This document shows positions 25,667 through 34,796 of a stretch of 64,000 nucleotides of DNA, one piece after another. The notes below the pieces were generated by a model. It did not search any database and had not been told where the DNA came from. It worked only from the letters and a program-made list of their open reading frames with translations. Source of the stretch: Nocardiopsis sp. FR4 (GTDB lineage Bacteria; Actinomycetota; Actinomycetes; Streptosporangiales; Streptosporangiaceae); NCBI RefSeq assembly GCF_009830945.1, contig NZ_VWVV01000003.1, forward strand, positions 248,001 to 312,000, read 5' to 3'. Within the stretch, counting starts at the first letter, position 1, and the number at the start of each line of letters is the position of its first letter. The position numbers were made by a program, and so were the translations under genes.

Positions 25667-28600
25667 TGCGAGGTTCCCTTGCCGAGGTTCAGGGCGGTGC
25701 GGAGTTCGGGCGGCAGCCCGGTGGTGTTGAAGTCCTGCGCGATGACTTCCAGGTCGTGGTGCTGGAGGCCGAAGCCGCGCAGAGTGAGGCGTTCGAGCTC
25801 GGCCAGCAGCTCCACACTGTCGGTGCCCTTGTGCTGGTCCGTGACGTCGATGCCTCCGGCCAGGCGGGTACTGCCGCCACGGCTGAGCAGGGAACCGGTG
25901 ATCGCGGCGGCGGTGTCGATGTCGTCGCTGTCCCAGTTCGGGAGCCGGAGCTGGTTGATGATGGGTGAGGTGACGTGCCGGTCCACGAAGCGTCGCGCCC
26001 ACCAGTCCATCGTCAGTGTGTTCACCAGGCCCACCAGCGCGAGCCGGGCGATGGGGGGCGAGGTGATGTCGTGCATGACGGCGTGCACGGATCCCTTGTT
26101 GTGCAGGTATCCCGTTTCGGGCAGTGCGGTGGCGATGAGGGTGCGGCTGTCATCGCTGCGGCTGGGGTGGCGGAAGATCAGCAGCGGGTGGCCCGCCCCC
26201 AGGGTGAAGGCCTCATCGGTGAGGGCCACACCGCGCTTGAGTTCGGAGAGCGGGCGCAGGTCGGTGACAAACTGCTTGTGCGGTTCGTCGTCGAAGGCGA
26301 ACGCGTCCACGTGCCGGGTCATCAGGACCTTCCAGGCACCCGGAGCGTCCTGGGGCGTGACGAGCCTTTTGTCAGGACCGCTCCCGCGAAAATCCCAGCG
26401 TGCGTCGTGAGAAGCGCGGATCCATCCTTGCCCGGAGGAGATCCGGGGGAAGACCCGCATGATGTCGAAGACCCTACGGTCCTCCGGCTCGTTGAACCAG
26501 GGGACGACGTTCGCGTCCGACAGGGTGCCCAGCTCGTCGGAGGTGAAGGAGATGCTGCGGCCCGCGGCGACGGCGGCCACCTCCTCAGGGCTGCGGGCGA
26601 CACCGACCTCGATAGTGCGCTGTCTGCGCGGCCCCACCGACAGCAGCACCACCGCGTAGGAGGCATGGACCTCCTCGAAGATCCACTCGCCGTGGTTGCG
26701 TCCCTGGACGATGCTCAGGTCGTGGGAGCCCACCAGATGGCCGCGCAGTTTCTTCCACCCCGCCAGGACCATGCTCTGGCGAGGCAGTACCAATCCGAGA
26801 TGACCCGTGCGGGACAGGGATCGCAGGGCTCGCTCCAACATGAGCTGCGCCAGTTCCAGGTGGGTGCCACCGCGCAGTGTGTAGGCCTTTTTGAAGAGGT
26901 CCTGGAGGATCTCCCGCTCCTCCCGCTCCTGCTGTTCCCGCCCGGCCTCCATGGGTCGCTCGGCCCGCAGTTCCTCGATCTTCTTCTCACGCGCCTTGTC
27001 GGTCAGCGCCATCAGACCAGGAGAGACGCCCACCCAGTACGGGGCGGCCTCCCACCGGACCTTCTCCCACGGCGGGTTGCCCAGAATCACATCGAAGCCC
27101 CCCGCTGGACGGAGGAAGACCTCGGGAAACTGGTACAGCAAATGCGTGGCGCGGACCGCGGTGACGGCCTCGCGCGCCTTCTCGCTCTTACCTCTCGCGA
27201 TGGCCTGCTCCGGGTCCATCGGCAGAGGAACGGCCCCCATTTGAACCGCCACGGCCGCATCGAGCAGCGCCTTGACCTCCTCAGCCTCTTGCAGAGCCTG
27301 TGCGTGCGCCTCCCGGGCCGCGTGCACCTCCTGCTTGGTCGCCTCGGCAGTCCGGCCGACCCGCAACAGCCGGGTCCGTGCCTTTTCCAGAGTGGTCTCG
27401 ATCTGTTCGGCGAAGAGGCTGGCCTGTCCCGGGGTTCGGTTGGAGTCCAAGACGTCCAAGACCTGGTCGATGGTGGCCATCCCGGTGAGGCTGTTCCCGG
27501 CCACCAGGCCGTGGTCCAGCGCCGACATGGGCAGACCTGGCACGAAAGTGTGGATCCAGATACCCAGGCGGGCCAGCTCCACCGCCATCATGTTCAGGTC
27601 CAGCCCGTAGATGCAGCGCCGGGCGATCTGCCTGCGCAGCAGCATGGACGTCTCGATCTCCACCCGCTCGGCCTGGTCGCCCAGGGCCTCGCGGGCGATC
27701 TGGGCGAGCCGCTCCAGCTCCTCGGTCACCGCAGGCAGCCGATGCTCGGTGAGGAAGGCGGCCAACCGGCGTTCGATCCGGTCGATGGCGGCGACGAGGA
27801 AGTGGCCCGAACCCATCGCCAGGTCCGCCACCCGGAAGTCGAAGAACGTCTCGGCGGCCTTGGCCTCCTCGCCCTGGTCGATCAGCGCGCGAAGCCGGTC
27901 CAGGTGCTGGGTGAGCGCGGGTTCCAGCGAGGTGTCCAACAGGTGCTCGACCGCGAAGGACTTGGTGAAGTAGGAACCGGTGGCCTTGCGTTTGCCGGAT
28001 GCGTTGTGGAAGTACACCCGCCCGGCTGGCACCTCGACCTTTTGGCTGGTCTTGGCCGGGACATAGGACTTGTCCTTGGCCAGGGTCAGATCGGTGGGAG
28101 CGATGCTCAGTGAGGACTCCAGCAGGCCCTCGTAGATCGTGCCGAACTCCCGTACCGACAGGCTGCGGAAATCGACCGGGCCGAACACCCCGTCGTCGGA
28201 GGTGTCCACCAACAGCGCCCGCAGCGCCGGGCCGATCTCGGCGTTGGTGAGCTGCATCCGGCCGATCTCCCGGCCAGAGGGGTGCCGCTCGTCGTCGGCG
28301 AACAGGCCGCCGTTGTAGGCGGGGACGTCCCACTCCTCGTTGCCGTCGTTGATGGCGCGCCACACTGACAGCAGGTCGTTCCACAGGTCCGTGGCGTTGG
28401 CGTCGAACTCCTCCCCGGGGGAGTCGACGAACTCCCTTGCCAGTGTCTTCAATGCCTTGCGCGTGTAGCGGGGATTGCCCGGGTAGGGCAGGAGGCCGCG
28501 GTCCTCCGCGTAGGCCACGAAGAGGAGCCGGAACAGGATGATGAGGGTGCGGTGGTAGGCCTCCTCGAGTTCCTCCTCGCTCACGGCATCCATGTGAGAG

Positions 28601-29613
28601 GCCACGGCAACGGCGAGCGCGGGCACGGCCTCGGTGTAGATGCGCTCGCGCAGCCGCGCCCCCAGGGCGGCTACATGGTTGGCGGAGGCCTGCAGGATCT
28701 CATCGACGCTGCCCGACGGGGACAGGGCATTGGCGTGGAAGAGCAGGGGGAGGTAAGTGGCGGAGTCCTCGTCCAGCAGGGCGAGGTCGAGTTCGACGTA
28801 GGTCTCGGTCTGACCCTTGCGCCCCACACCCACCTGAGGTTTGGCCGAGTACAACCGCAACTGTGTACCGCGCAGGAGCAGCAGCCAGGGAAGTTCCTGC
28901 TGCTGAGCCATGCTCAGCCCGTACAGCACCGGGGACTCGGCGTTGAGGCGTGAGGAAGGCCGGTCGAAGTGCTCACTGTCCTCCACCAGGACAGCCACCG
29001 CGCGGCGCGGGCCGTCCTTCGTGCTGAGGAGGAATCCCGCGGACCGGCAGGGGGAGACGTCGTACTCGAGCGCGTTGAGAAGCCCTGACCCCCGGTGCAC
29101 CACCAGAGACCGGGCCAGAGCCTTCTGGTCCTGCCAGTCGGGGCGCTGGGGCACGCCTACGCGCAGTTCGTGGGAGGCGAACAGGCCCGTGTTCGTGAGC
29201 CCGGCGATCTGGTTCTCTACCGGGTCCGAGAGCAGCTTCTGGAAGAAGCGCTCCCCTTCGGGAACGGTGGGCGAGTCGAAGGCGGCGATGCCCACCCGTT
29301 CGACTTGCTCCACGTCGAGGTCGAACACGACGTCGGCGTCCTCGCGCAGGCCGCAGACCGCAGCCCGGTTACCGTGGGCGGACTCGTACTGGACTACGAG
29401 GGCCACAGGTGCCGCTCTCTTGCCCCAACGAGCCCTCCACAGCCGTCGCAGATCCTCGGCTTTGGGCCTGGCCTGGCTGCGGGCGACGACGACCTCGAGT
29501 GCGTCGGGTAGGTCCCCGACCAGCACGGTATCGACATGCAGCGCTTTGGGGAGGTCCGAGGGTGCTTCCCAGGGGATGTCCGTCGCGTTCGCGTTGTCCA
29601 GCAAGTCATCCAC
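25663..29613 (-). CDS. Eco57I-type N6-adenine DNA methylase, large defence protein
   Basis: The 1,316-residue protein has SAM-binding motif I ADLAMGSGHFL (near residue 598) and catalytic motif IV ILGNPPWEKVRWE (near 845), the NPPW form used by N6-adenine methylases. The N-terminal about 300 residues may hold a nuclease-like or recognition part. The region FLLVFVAYAEDRG-like (LLFVAYAEDRGLLP) and YEGLLE are typical of Eco57I-like restriction-methylases. A coiled-coil insert (about 740-800) separates motifs I and IV. GTG 29613 with AGAGG 7 bases upstream is preferred over ATG 29685. The GTGA overlap with the helicase indicates a two-gene cassette that marks self DNA and attacks foreign DNA (inference). 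Confidence 0.85.
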   Translation of the reverse strand: MDDLLDNANATDIPWEAPSDLPKALHVDTVLVGDLPDALEVVVARSQARPKAEDLRRLWRARWGKRAAPVALVVQYESAHGNRAAVCGLREDADVVFDLDVEQVERVGIAAFDSPTVPEGERFFQKLLSDPVENQIAGLTNTGLFASHELRVGVPQRPDWQDQKALARSLVVHRGSGLLNALEYDVSPCRSAGFLLSTKDGPRRAVAVLVEDSEHFDRPSSRLNAESPVLYGLSMAQQQELPWLLLLRGTQLRLYSAKPQVGVGRKGQTETYVELDLALLDEDSATYLPLLFHANALSPSGSVDEILQASANHVAALGARLRERIYTEAVPALAVAVASHMDAVSEEELEEAYHRTLIILFRLLFVAYAEDRGLLPYPGNPRYTRKALKTLAREFVDSPGEEFDANATDLWNDLLSVWRAINDGNEEWDVPAYNGGLFADDERHPSGREIGRMQLTNAEIGPALRALLVDTSDDGVFGPVDFRSLSVREFGTIYEGLLESSLSIAPTDLTLAKDKSYVPAKTSQKVEVPAGRVYFHNASGKRKATGSYFTKSFAVEHLLDTSLEPALTQHLDRLRALIDQGEEAKAAETFFDFRVADLAMGSGHFLVAAIDRIERRLAAFLTEHRLPAVTEELERLAQIAREALGDQAERVEIETSMLLRRQIARRCIYGLDLNMMAVELARLGIWIHTFVPGLPMSALDHGLVAGNSLTGMATIDQVLDVLDSNRTPGQASLFAEQIETTLEKARTRLLRVGRTAEATKQEVHAAREAHAQALQEAEEVKALLDAAVAVQMGAVPLPMDPEQAIARGKSEKAREAVTAVRATHLLYQFPEVFLRPAGGFDVILGNPPWEKVRWEAAPYWVGVSPGLMALTDKAREKKIEELRAERPMEAGREQQEREEREILQDLFKKAYTLRGGTHLELAQLMLERALRSLSRTGHLGLVLPRQSMVLAGWKKLRGHLVGSHDLSIVQGRNHGEWIFEEVHASYAVVLLSVGPRRQRTIEVGVARSPEEVAAVAAGRSISFTSDELGTLSDANVVPWFNEPEDRRVFDIMRVFPRISSGQGWIRASHDARWDFRGSGPDKRLVTPQDAPGAWKVLMTRHVDAFAFDDEPHKQFVTDLRPLSELKRGVALTDEAFTLGAGHPLLIFRHPSRSDDSRTLIATALPETGYLHNKGSVHAVMHDITSPPIARLALVGLVNTLTMDWWARRFVDRHVTSPIINQLRLPNWDSDDIDTAAAITGSLLSRGGSTRLAGGIDVTDQHKGTDSVELLAELERLTLRGFGLQHHDLEVIAQDFNTTGLPPELRTALNLGKGTSQ

Positions 29614-30569
29614 AGAGGCACCTCTAGCTCTTGTCCCGGTCGCCAGCCCAATTTTGCCGTACGAGGGCGCTTCCGCGCATAGCACGAACTTCTTGAGGTA
29701 CTGGTCCCTGCCTGGCGAGTACGGGTGGGCGGGTACCGCTCACGTGGTGAGCATCCGCCTCGTTCTCATCGGCAACCCCTGTGACCTGCGGTGTTACTGC
29801 GACGGTATGGCGCCACCCGTGCCTCTCCCGCGGGCCGCTGCGTTGGGGGTTATATCGGCATTCAAACACGTTGCCGCCCATCTCAGCAGGCCTGATCCTG
29901 AGTGTGTGGCCAGTAGCCAGGGCCGCCAGAGCAGGTGACGCAGAGCGCTCCCGCACGGTTCCCATGGGGAGTTCATGATCTGGTCGAGACAGATCATCTC
30001 GTATACGACATAGGCGCGCCTGGGAAGAGCGATGCGATCCGCTCTCCCCAGGCGATGCAACCAGAGGCCGCTGGCGGCGCAGCCGACCCCACCACAGGGT
30101 CGACACTCTGGTTCCCCAAGCTCCGTCAAGGGCAACGACAGGCAAGCTCTTCGGGGATCTCTCTAGCTCGGTAATCAGGAACCAACGCATGGCGTCTGAC
30201 ATCCGCGAACTTGTTGGCAATCCTAACTCGGATTTCCAATGAAAAGCTTCCACGAAAAAGATCAGAACCAATATGAACAGAAATTAACGTTTCTGAACAC
30301 CTCGAAACAGCTCCTAACTGTGAGCAGCAAAAGAAGAATCTGGAAAACGGGAGGTAACATCGCGTCAATCCAGCGCCCGTCCAGTGCGCTGTCATCGGGC
30401 CAAATCAAACCATGTCGTGACCTGCATCACACTTGCGGGAGAGGATGCACACCCATCAAGAATGCGGTAACTTGGTGAAATCGATCCCCGCTCATTACGC
30501 GGACTAACCACCCGTAGGTGGGTCGATGACGGTCTCCGTCAAGGGCAATTTTCGAAAGGCAGGACACCT
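29614..30569. other. Gene-poor region, 956 bases, with hairpin and palindromes
   Basis: No ORF here has coding character. It contains an 8-bp inverted repeat (29975-29982 with 29990-29997), a perfect 10-bp palindrome TCGTATACGA (29999-30008), and a strong hairpin (stem 30017-30030 with 30041-30054, one mismatch, 10-base loop), followed by an unusually AT-rich stretch (30180-30420). It could contain promoters for the methylase and the small gene at 30570, a terminator, or a small RNA; none can be proved from sequence alone. Confidence 0.45.
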
Positions 30570-30761
30570 ATGTTCAGTTTCTCTTTTCGCGGGCACTCGT
30601 TGACCGGGCGCTCCCTCCTCTTCCTCCTCATTCTCGCCCTGGTCTGCGTGCTCGTTATTTCCGGGTACGGCCTGCTCGGCTCGCTGGGACTGGTTGCCGT
30701 CGTCGTGATCGTTGCGGCCGACCTGTCGTCCCTCTTGGTGCGGGCCCGGAAGGGTGCCTGA
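30570..30761 (+). CDS. Small two-helix membrane protein
   Basis: The 63-residue product has a basic start (FRGHSLTGR) and a 45-residue hydrophobic stretch that can form two membrane helices around a Gly/Tyr turn, ending SLLVRARKGA. AGGACACCT precedes the ATG. Its stop overlaps the next start as TGATG, so it is coupled to the HTH-like gene. No family recognised. Confidence 0.55.
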   Translation: MFSFSFRGHSLTGRSLLFLLILALVCVLVISGYGLLGSLGLVAVVVIVAADLSSLLVRARKGA

Positions 30762-31564
30762 TGCAGCTGTCGGGTTTCGATGAGGAGCTGGTCCCCCGCA
30801 AGATGAAGGAGGGCCTCCTCTACGAGGGGATGCCTACTCGCCATGGGACCTATCTCCGTGTCTGGCGCGACTCGGAGACGCACGTCCCCTACGTTCGCCG
30901 CACGCTCGATAGCAATGCTCTGTTTGGTGAGCCCGAGTATCAGGCGATGTCCGTCCCGGAACGCGCGGTGAAGCCGGTGATCATCCTGGATGGCGTACTT
31001 ATCGAATTGAGGAAGCATAAGCAGAGGTCGATGGCCTCGTTCCGAAATAGCGAAAAGATTCTTAGGAACCACCGCTCCTCTTCCCCTTTGGAAGAACTCA
31101 AGCCTTCTCTTACGGTGGATCAGCCGAAGGAACGTCTTCGAGAACCTCAGCCCGTGGTTGAGCATGCGGTTCCGGCCTGGAAGGCTGTCGAAGATTTCGG
31201 CGAGTACGACGAGCGTCCCGATCCGCTTCAGGCTTCATCTGTCGAGGAATTCTTGGGGGCGCTGCGTGAGTATCGGATCTGGGCAGGTGAACCCTCCTTC
31301 CGGAAGATGAGCGACAACTGCGGGCAGAAGGTCGCGTACTCAACGCTCAACACCGCACTCAACTGTGGCCGCTTGCCCAAGCTCTACATCGTGGAAGCCT
31401 TCATCGAAGGATGCGGTGGCGGCCGAGATGACGTGCGGCTCTGGGCCACGGCCTGGCGCAAACTGCGCAAGCAGGAGGACGCAATCCCCCGTTCGGGACC
31501 CTGGGCGGCAGCGCAGATCTTCGAGTTCACTGATCACGCCAGCCAGGTGCACAACACCGCCTGA
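30761..31564 (+). CDS. Protein with XRE-like C-terminal region, unknown function
   Basis: The 267-residue product has a C-terminal segment (about residues 160-240) with the pattern of an actinobacterial non-canonical HTH: FLGALREYRIWAGEPSFRKM, KVAYSTLNTALNCGRLP, then VEAFIEGCGGGRDDVRLWATAW. Related proteins place this domain beside NTPase or toxin modules, but the N-terminal part here (LYEGMPTRHGTYLRVWRD, then a basic linker) matches nothing I know. It is less GC-rich than its neighbours, which hints at a separate origin. ATG 30761 overlaps the membrane-protein stop. Confidence 0.6.
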   Translation: MQLSGFDEELVPRKMKEGLLYEGMPTRHGTYLRVWRDSETHVPYVRRTLDSNALFGEPEYQAMSVPERAVKPVIILDGVLIELRKHKQRSMASFRNSEKILRNHRSSSPLEELKPSLTVDQPKERLREPQPVVEHAVPAWKAVEDFGEYDERPDPLQASSVEEFLGALREYRIWAGEPSFRKMSDNCGQKVAYSTLNTALNCGRLPKLYIVEAFIEGCGGGRDDVRLWATAWRKLRKQEDAIPRSGPWAAAQIFEFTDHASQVHNTA

Positions 31565-31570
31565 CCTACC

Positions 31571-32578
31571 TCAAGTCCGCCCTGGGGCAAACCCAGGGCG
31601 GGCCTCTCGCCTGGCCGATTGGCGAGACGCCCTGTTGCACGCCCGGCAAAGCTCGCTTATCGTACATACGCGTTTAAGCGACTGCCTGCTGTGAGGCCAC
31701 CTCGAGTCACCAACGGACTTAATCCGCACCTCACTGGAGCGATGAAATCCTCGGTGATTGCTCGGCTGTTCCGGGACAGGGTGACACGGGGTGGTCTCCG
31801 GTGGCACGCGTCGGGACAACACCGCCCGGGTGCTCCGGAACGAACCCTCGCATAACGGGACGTTCTGCCCGCACGCACGCGGACTTTTAATCCGTGGGTT
31901 CAGGGTTCGAGCCCCTGGGGGCCTACCCCTCCCCACCTGGGCGTTCCTCTTCGGCAAGGAACGCCCTTTCTCATTTCCTGGGTCTTGGGAGCCCGTAGGG
32001 AGCCCGGGAGTGCGGGGAGTGCCCCCGACAGCGCGCCGACGGGGGACCACAGAGGCGGACGCTTCGGCCGCGCGCTTGGCCACCTCGGGCACCACGGACG
32101 TGTACGTGTCCGAGGTGATGGTGACCGACGAGTGCCGGAGCATCGCTTGCACGACCTTCATGTCCGTCCCGGCCGCGGGGGCGATCGTCGCCGCTCCGTG
32201 CCGAAGGCCGTGCAGCCGGATCGGGGGCAGCCCCGCCTCGAAGGTCAGCCGTAGGAACTCATCGGTGAGCGTCGCAGGGTGGAGCGGCGCCCCGTTCTCC
32301 TGGGCGAAGACGTGCCCGGCTCCCTCCCATGTATCACCCCACGCCAGCCGTTCCTCGTTCTGCCGGGCGCGGTGCGCCTTCAACGCCTCAACCGTGGCCT
32401 CGTCGAGCGCGATGGTCGCCTCACTGTCTTCGGTCCTGGTGTCGGCCTCGTCGACCTCCCAGCCGAGTTGCCGCCGCTGCCTGCGCACGGTGAGCGTGCC
32501 CGCGGTGAGGTCGACGTCCGGCCACCGGAGCCCGCACGCCTCCCCGCGGCGAAGCCCCTGGAAACCGCCCCCGCCGGG
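31571..32578 (-). pseudogene. 5'-truncated tyrosine-family integrase
   Basis: From about 32578 leftward the frame encodes the catalytic half of a phage/ICE tyrosine recombinase: the first Arg in GLRRGEACGLRW, the box with LHGLRHG (His-x-x-Arg), and the Tyr in MLRHSSVTITSDTYTSV. The N-terminal DNA-binding arm and core-binding domain are missing: upstream of 32578 the same frame is just the shadow of plus-strand sequence. The frame reads through the tRNA fragment at 31879-31927 (a PPGARTLNPRIKS-type tail, common in actinobacterial integrases that end at their att site), so its natural C-terminus is unclear. It is probably inactive. Confidence 0.75.
31879..31927 (+). other. 3' fragment of tRNA-Lys (attachment-site core)
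   Basis: A 5-bp anticodon stem (31879-31883 with 31891-31895) encloses the loop CTTTTAA (anticodon TTT). A 5-bp T-stem (31901-31905 with 31913-31917) with loop TTCGAGC follows, then a 7-base acceptor strand. There is no D-arm and no complementary 5' acceptor strand upstream, so this is a tRNA 3' half and not a gene. Together with the integrase ending at it, it is best explained as an att site left by an integrative element. Confidence 0.75.
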
Positions 32579-32626
32579 GTCACCGTGCACGGCGCCCACC
32601 GGATCGACCAACCAGGCACCCCCTGA

Positions 32627-32820
32627 TGGGTCGACGGAGTCCTCTACACCGACGACCCCGCCCACCTCGCCTACTTCGCCCGCCGCGACGGCTACACCGT
32701 CGAGGACGCCCCCAACGGCGTCCCCGCCGACCGCCCGCCCGCACCGACGCCATGCGCGCCGACTCCACCCGCCGCGGCACCGGATCCGCCCGCGACGCCC
32801 GCAACTACCCCAACCCCTGA
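32627..32820 (+). pseudogene. 5'-truncated, frameshifted copy of an element gene
   Basis: Read from the TGG at 32627, the frame gives WVDGVLYTDDP, then YTVEDAPNGVPAD. This closely parallels WVDGELYTADP and VVEDAPDGIPAE in the neighbouring gene at 32852-33688. The similarity ends at 32627, next to where the integrase homology ends. Near 32750 the better reading moves one frame (ending DARNYPNP, stop 32818-32820). It looks like a fragment left at a deletion junction. Confidence 0.55.
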
Positions 32821-32851
32821 CCCCCACCAACCCGAAAGAGAGAACCCGCCC

Positions 32852-33688
32852 ATGAACCGCGAGTACACCGACACCGCCCAGGCCATCGGCCGCGTTCAGA
32901 CCATCCGCGAGACCGAACTCACCAACCTCCGCGAGACCTACCGAACCGAAGCAGGCGCCTCCATCCCCGACACCCACCACCTCACCGCCGAAGGCCACCG
33001 CGACCGCCTCGACAAGCAGCGCGCCGCCGCCCGCGAGAAGGCCCTCGCCCGCCTCGACCACCTCGAAACCGAGTTCGACCTCAACGCCAACCTCATCCGA
33101 ACCGCCGCCAACGGGGACCGGAGAGCCACACGGACGAGGTCATGCGGCGACTCGACGAGGCGAAGGAACGCCTTGCCCCCGTGCTGGCACAGGAACGCCT
33201 TCGGCGCCTGCGCGCGGGACAAGAGACCGCCCCGTACCGTCGAGGAACTGGCCGAGTGGCGCGTCAACGTCGGCGACCCGGCGCCGACCCTGCGCAGGAT
33301 CACCCACGACACCGGGCCGAAGAGGGGGAGGGTCGTTGCCACCCCCGGGCCGCACGAGGGCGAACGGCTGTGGTGGGTCGACGGGGAGCTGTACACCGCC
33401 GACCCCGAGGTGATCCGGTGGTGTGCGCGCAAGCGAACCGTGGTCGAGGACGCCCCGGACGGCATCCCGGCCGAGTACACGGCGCGCGCGGAGGCAGAGC
33501 AGCAACGCCGCGCGGAAGCCGAACGACGCCGGACGGAACGCGCGGCCAGACGTGAGGCCAGGAAGCGCCGGAAGGACGCCTCGCCGACACCTTCATGGCG
33601 TTTCCGCAGGTCAGAAGGTAGACCGATCTGGGTATCTGGAGTGGTCTACTTTCACCACGTGCTATGTCCAGTTATCAACCGATTCTGA
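32852..33688 (+). CDS. Mobile-element protein of unknown function, probably frame-disrupted
   Basis: The open frame gives 278 residues. The N-terminal part (QAIGRVQTIRETELTNLRE ... HLETEFDLNANLIR) is helical and coiled-coil-like. The C-terminal part (EELAEWRVNVGDPAPTLRRI, then WWVDGELYTADPEVIRW and an Arg/Glu/Ala-rich tail) also looks real. Between about 33121 and 33231 the alternative frame, with VMRRLDEAKERLAPVLAQER, looks more protein-like, suggesting two compensating frameshifts. AAAGAGAG precedes the ATG. Likely a cargo gene of the element that left the att fragment; function unknown. Confidence 0.45.
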   Translation: MNREYTDTAQAIGRVQTIRETELTNLRETYRTEAGASIPDTHHLTAEGHRDRLDKQRAAAREKALARLDHLETEFDLNANLIRTAANGDRRATRTRSCGDSTRRRNALPPCWHRNAFGACARDKRPPRTVEELAEWRVNVGDPAPTLRRITHDTGPKRGRVVATPGPHEGERLWWVDGELYTADPEVIRWCARKRTVVEDAPDGIPAEYTARAEAEQQRRAEAERRRTERAARREARKRRKDASPTPSWRFRRSEGRPIWVSGVVYFHHVLCPVINRF

Positions 33689-33714
33689 TCGCCGATAACT
33701 GCTCATCTGTGCGG

Positions 33715-34278
33715 TCAGGGGCAACTCCGGGCTTCGCCGGACGACCCCGCTCCCCTTTTCTGGCTCACCTTGTCTGCCTCCGTGGCCTTACCTTGTCTGC
33801 CCCCGTAGCGGGCGCGCATGGCCGGACTGGCTGCGGGCCCAGCCGAGAAGACGTAGGCCTGGCTGTCATCCAGTCGGCGGCCGGTCGCGGCATCGACGAT
33901 GACGGGCTCGACCTCCTCTCCGGTGACGGCGTCGACCAGGATCATGCTGCGCTGTTCAGAGGAGAGGCGGGCGTTGCCCCAGGCCGCCAGGGCGACGATG
34001 ACCGGGCGCAGCGATGCACCAAGTTCGGTCAGCACGTACGCGTGGCGTACGGGCCTGGTCTGGTAGGGGCGGCGTTCGAACAGGCCGTCCGCGACCAGGC
34101 GCTTGAGCCTGCCGGTGAGCATGCTGGACGAGATCCCGAGGTTGCGCTGGAACTCCTCGAACCGTGTGTAGCCGTCGAAGGCGTCGTGCAGGAGCAGCAG
34201 CGTCCACCAGTCCCCGACGTAGTCGATCGCTGTCGACAGCGGGCACTCGAGGTCCTCCCGCCTGATCTGGCTCGTCAC
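33715..34278 (-). CDS. HxlR-family transcriptional regulator
   Basis: The 187-residue product begins with the HxlR pattern: CPLSTAIDYVGDWWTLLLL, then RFEEFQRNLGISSSMLTGRL and a wing VLTELGASLRPVI. HxlR proteins are small winged-helix regulators that often respond to reactive aldehydes or redox stress and control a divergent operon, here a SnoaL-like gene and an SDR gene. The C-terminal 60 residues after the wing are variable and of low complexity. GTG at 34278 follows a G-rich ribosome site. The 129-base divergent gap contains CTGCTATTCTAGCAG at 34320-34334, an imperfect palindrome and possible operator. Confidence 0.82.
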   Translation of the reverse strand: MTSQIRREDLECPLSTAIDYVGDWWTLLLLHDAFDGYTRFEEFQRNLGISSSMLTGRLKRLVADGLFERRPYQTRPVRHAYVLTELGASLRPVIVALAAWGNARLSSEQRSMILVDAVTGEEVEPVIVDAATGRRLDDSQAYVFSAGPAASPAMRARYGGRQGKATEADKVSQKRGAGSSGEARSCP

Positions 34279-34407
34279 GGTTGCCCCCCAGGGTCACTGC
34301 TAATATCGAAGCAAGTAACTGCTATTCTAGCAGTAGAAGTCTTCTCGGGACATCTCTGCCTGCTGACCAGGACGGACATGTCCGACGCCCCACAAAGGAA
34401 GACCATC

Positions 34408-34761
34408 ATGCCCGACAACCGACCGATCGCCCTCGACCAGCTCCCCGCCACAGTCTCCGCCTACCTGGAGTCCCGCAGCGCCGCCGACAGTGCCTCGGGA
34501 TCTGAGCCCTTCACCGCCGACGCCACGGTGGTCGACGACGGCCACACCCACGTGGGAACCGACGCCGTCACGGCATGGATGGGCAAGGCGGTCGACCAGT
34601 ACACGTACACCACGACGCCGATCTCCGCTGAAAAGACCGGGGAAGACCGCTACACCGTCGCACAGCATCTGGAGGGAGACTTCCCCGGCGGCGAGGTGGA
34701 CCTGTACTTCCGCTTCACCCTCCGGGACGGACTCATCCAGCACCTCGTCATCGAGCCGTGA
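34408..34761 (+). CDS. SnoaL/NTF2-like small protein
   Basis: The 117-residue product has the layout of the NTF2/SnoaL fold: an N-terminal helix (LPATVSAYLESRSAADSASG), a FTADATVVDDGHTHVGTDAV segment characteristic of SnoaL-like cyclases and hydrolases, then three to four beta strands ending FRFTLRDGLIQHLVIEP. ATG 34408 has AAGGAAG 6 bases away and is preferred to ATG 34378. It is co-oriented with the SDR gene, its stop being about 35 bases before that gene's ATG. Confidence 0.75.
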   Translation: MPDNRPIALDQLPATVSAYLESRSAADSASGSEPFTADATVVDDGHTHVGTDAVTAWMGKAVDQYTYTTTPISAEKTGEDRYTVAQHLEGDFPGGEVDLYFRFTLRDGLIQHLVIEP

Positions 34762-34796
34762 GTGACCCGAGCCGCGTCCACCACAACAGGAGTCCC

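Noticed and set aside
25975..28113. 712-residue plus-strand ORF, with related ORF 24113-25462
   Set aside because: Antisense to the methylase and helicase genes; no domain and no ribosome site.
29624..30271. 215-residue minus-strand ORF and smaller ones in the same gap
   Set aside because: Low-complexity, no family pattern, crosses hairpins and AT-rich sequence; no start signal.
31853..31927. Complete tRNA-Lys gene
   Set aside because: No D-arm and no 5' acceptor strand pairing with the 3' strand, so only a 3' half is present.
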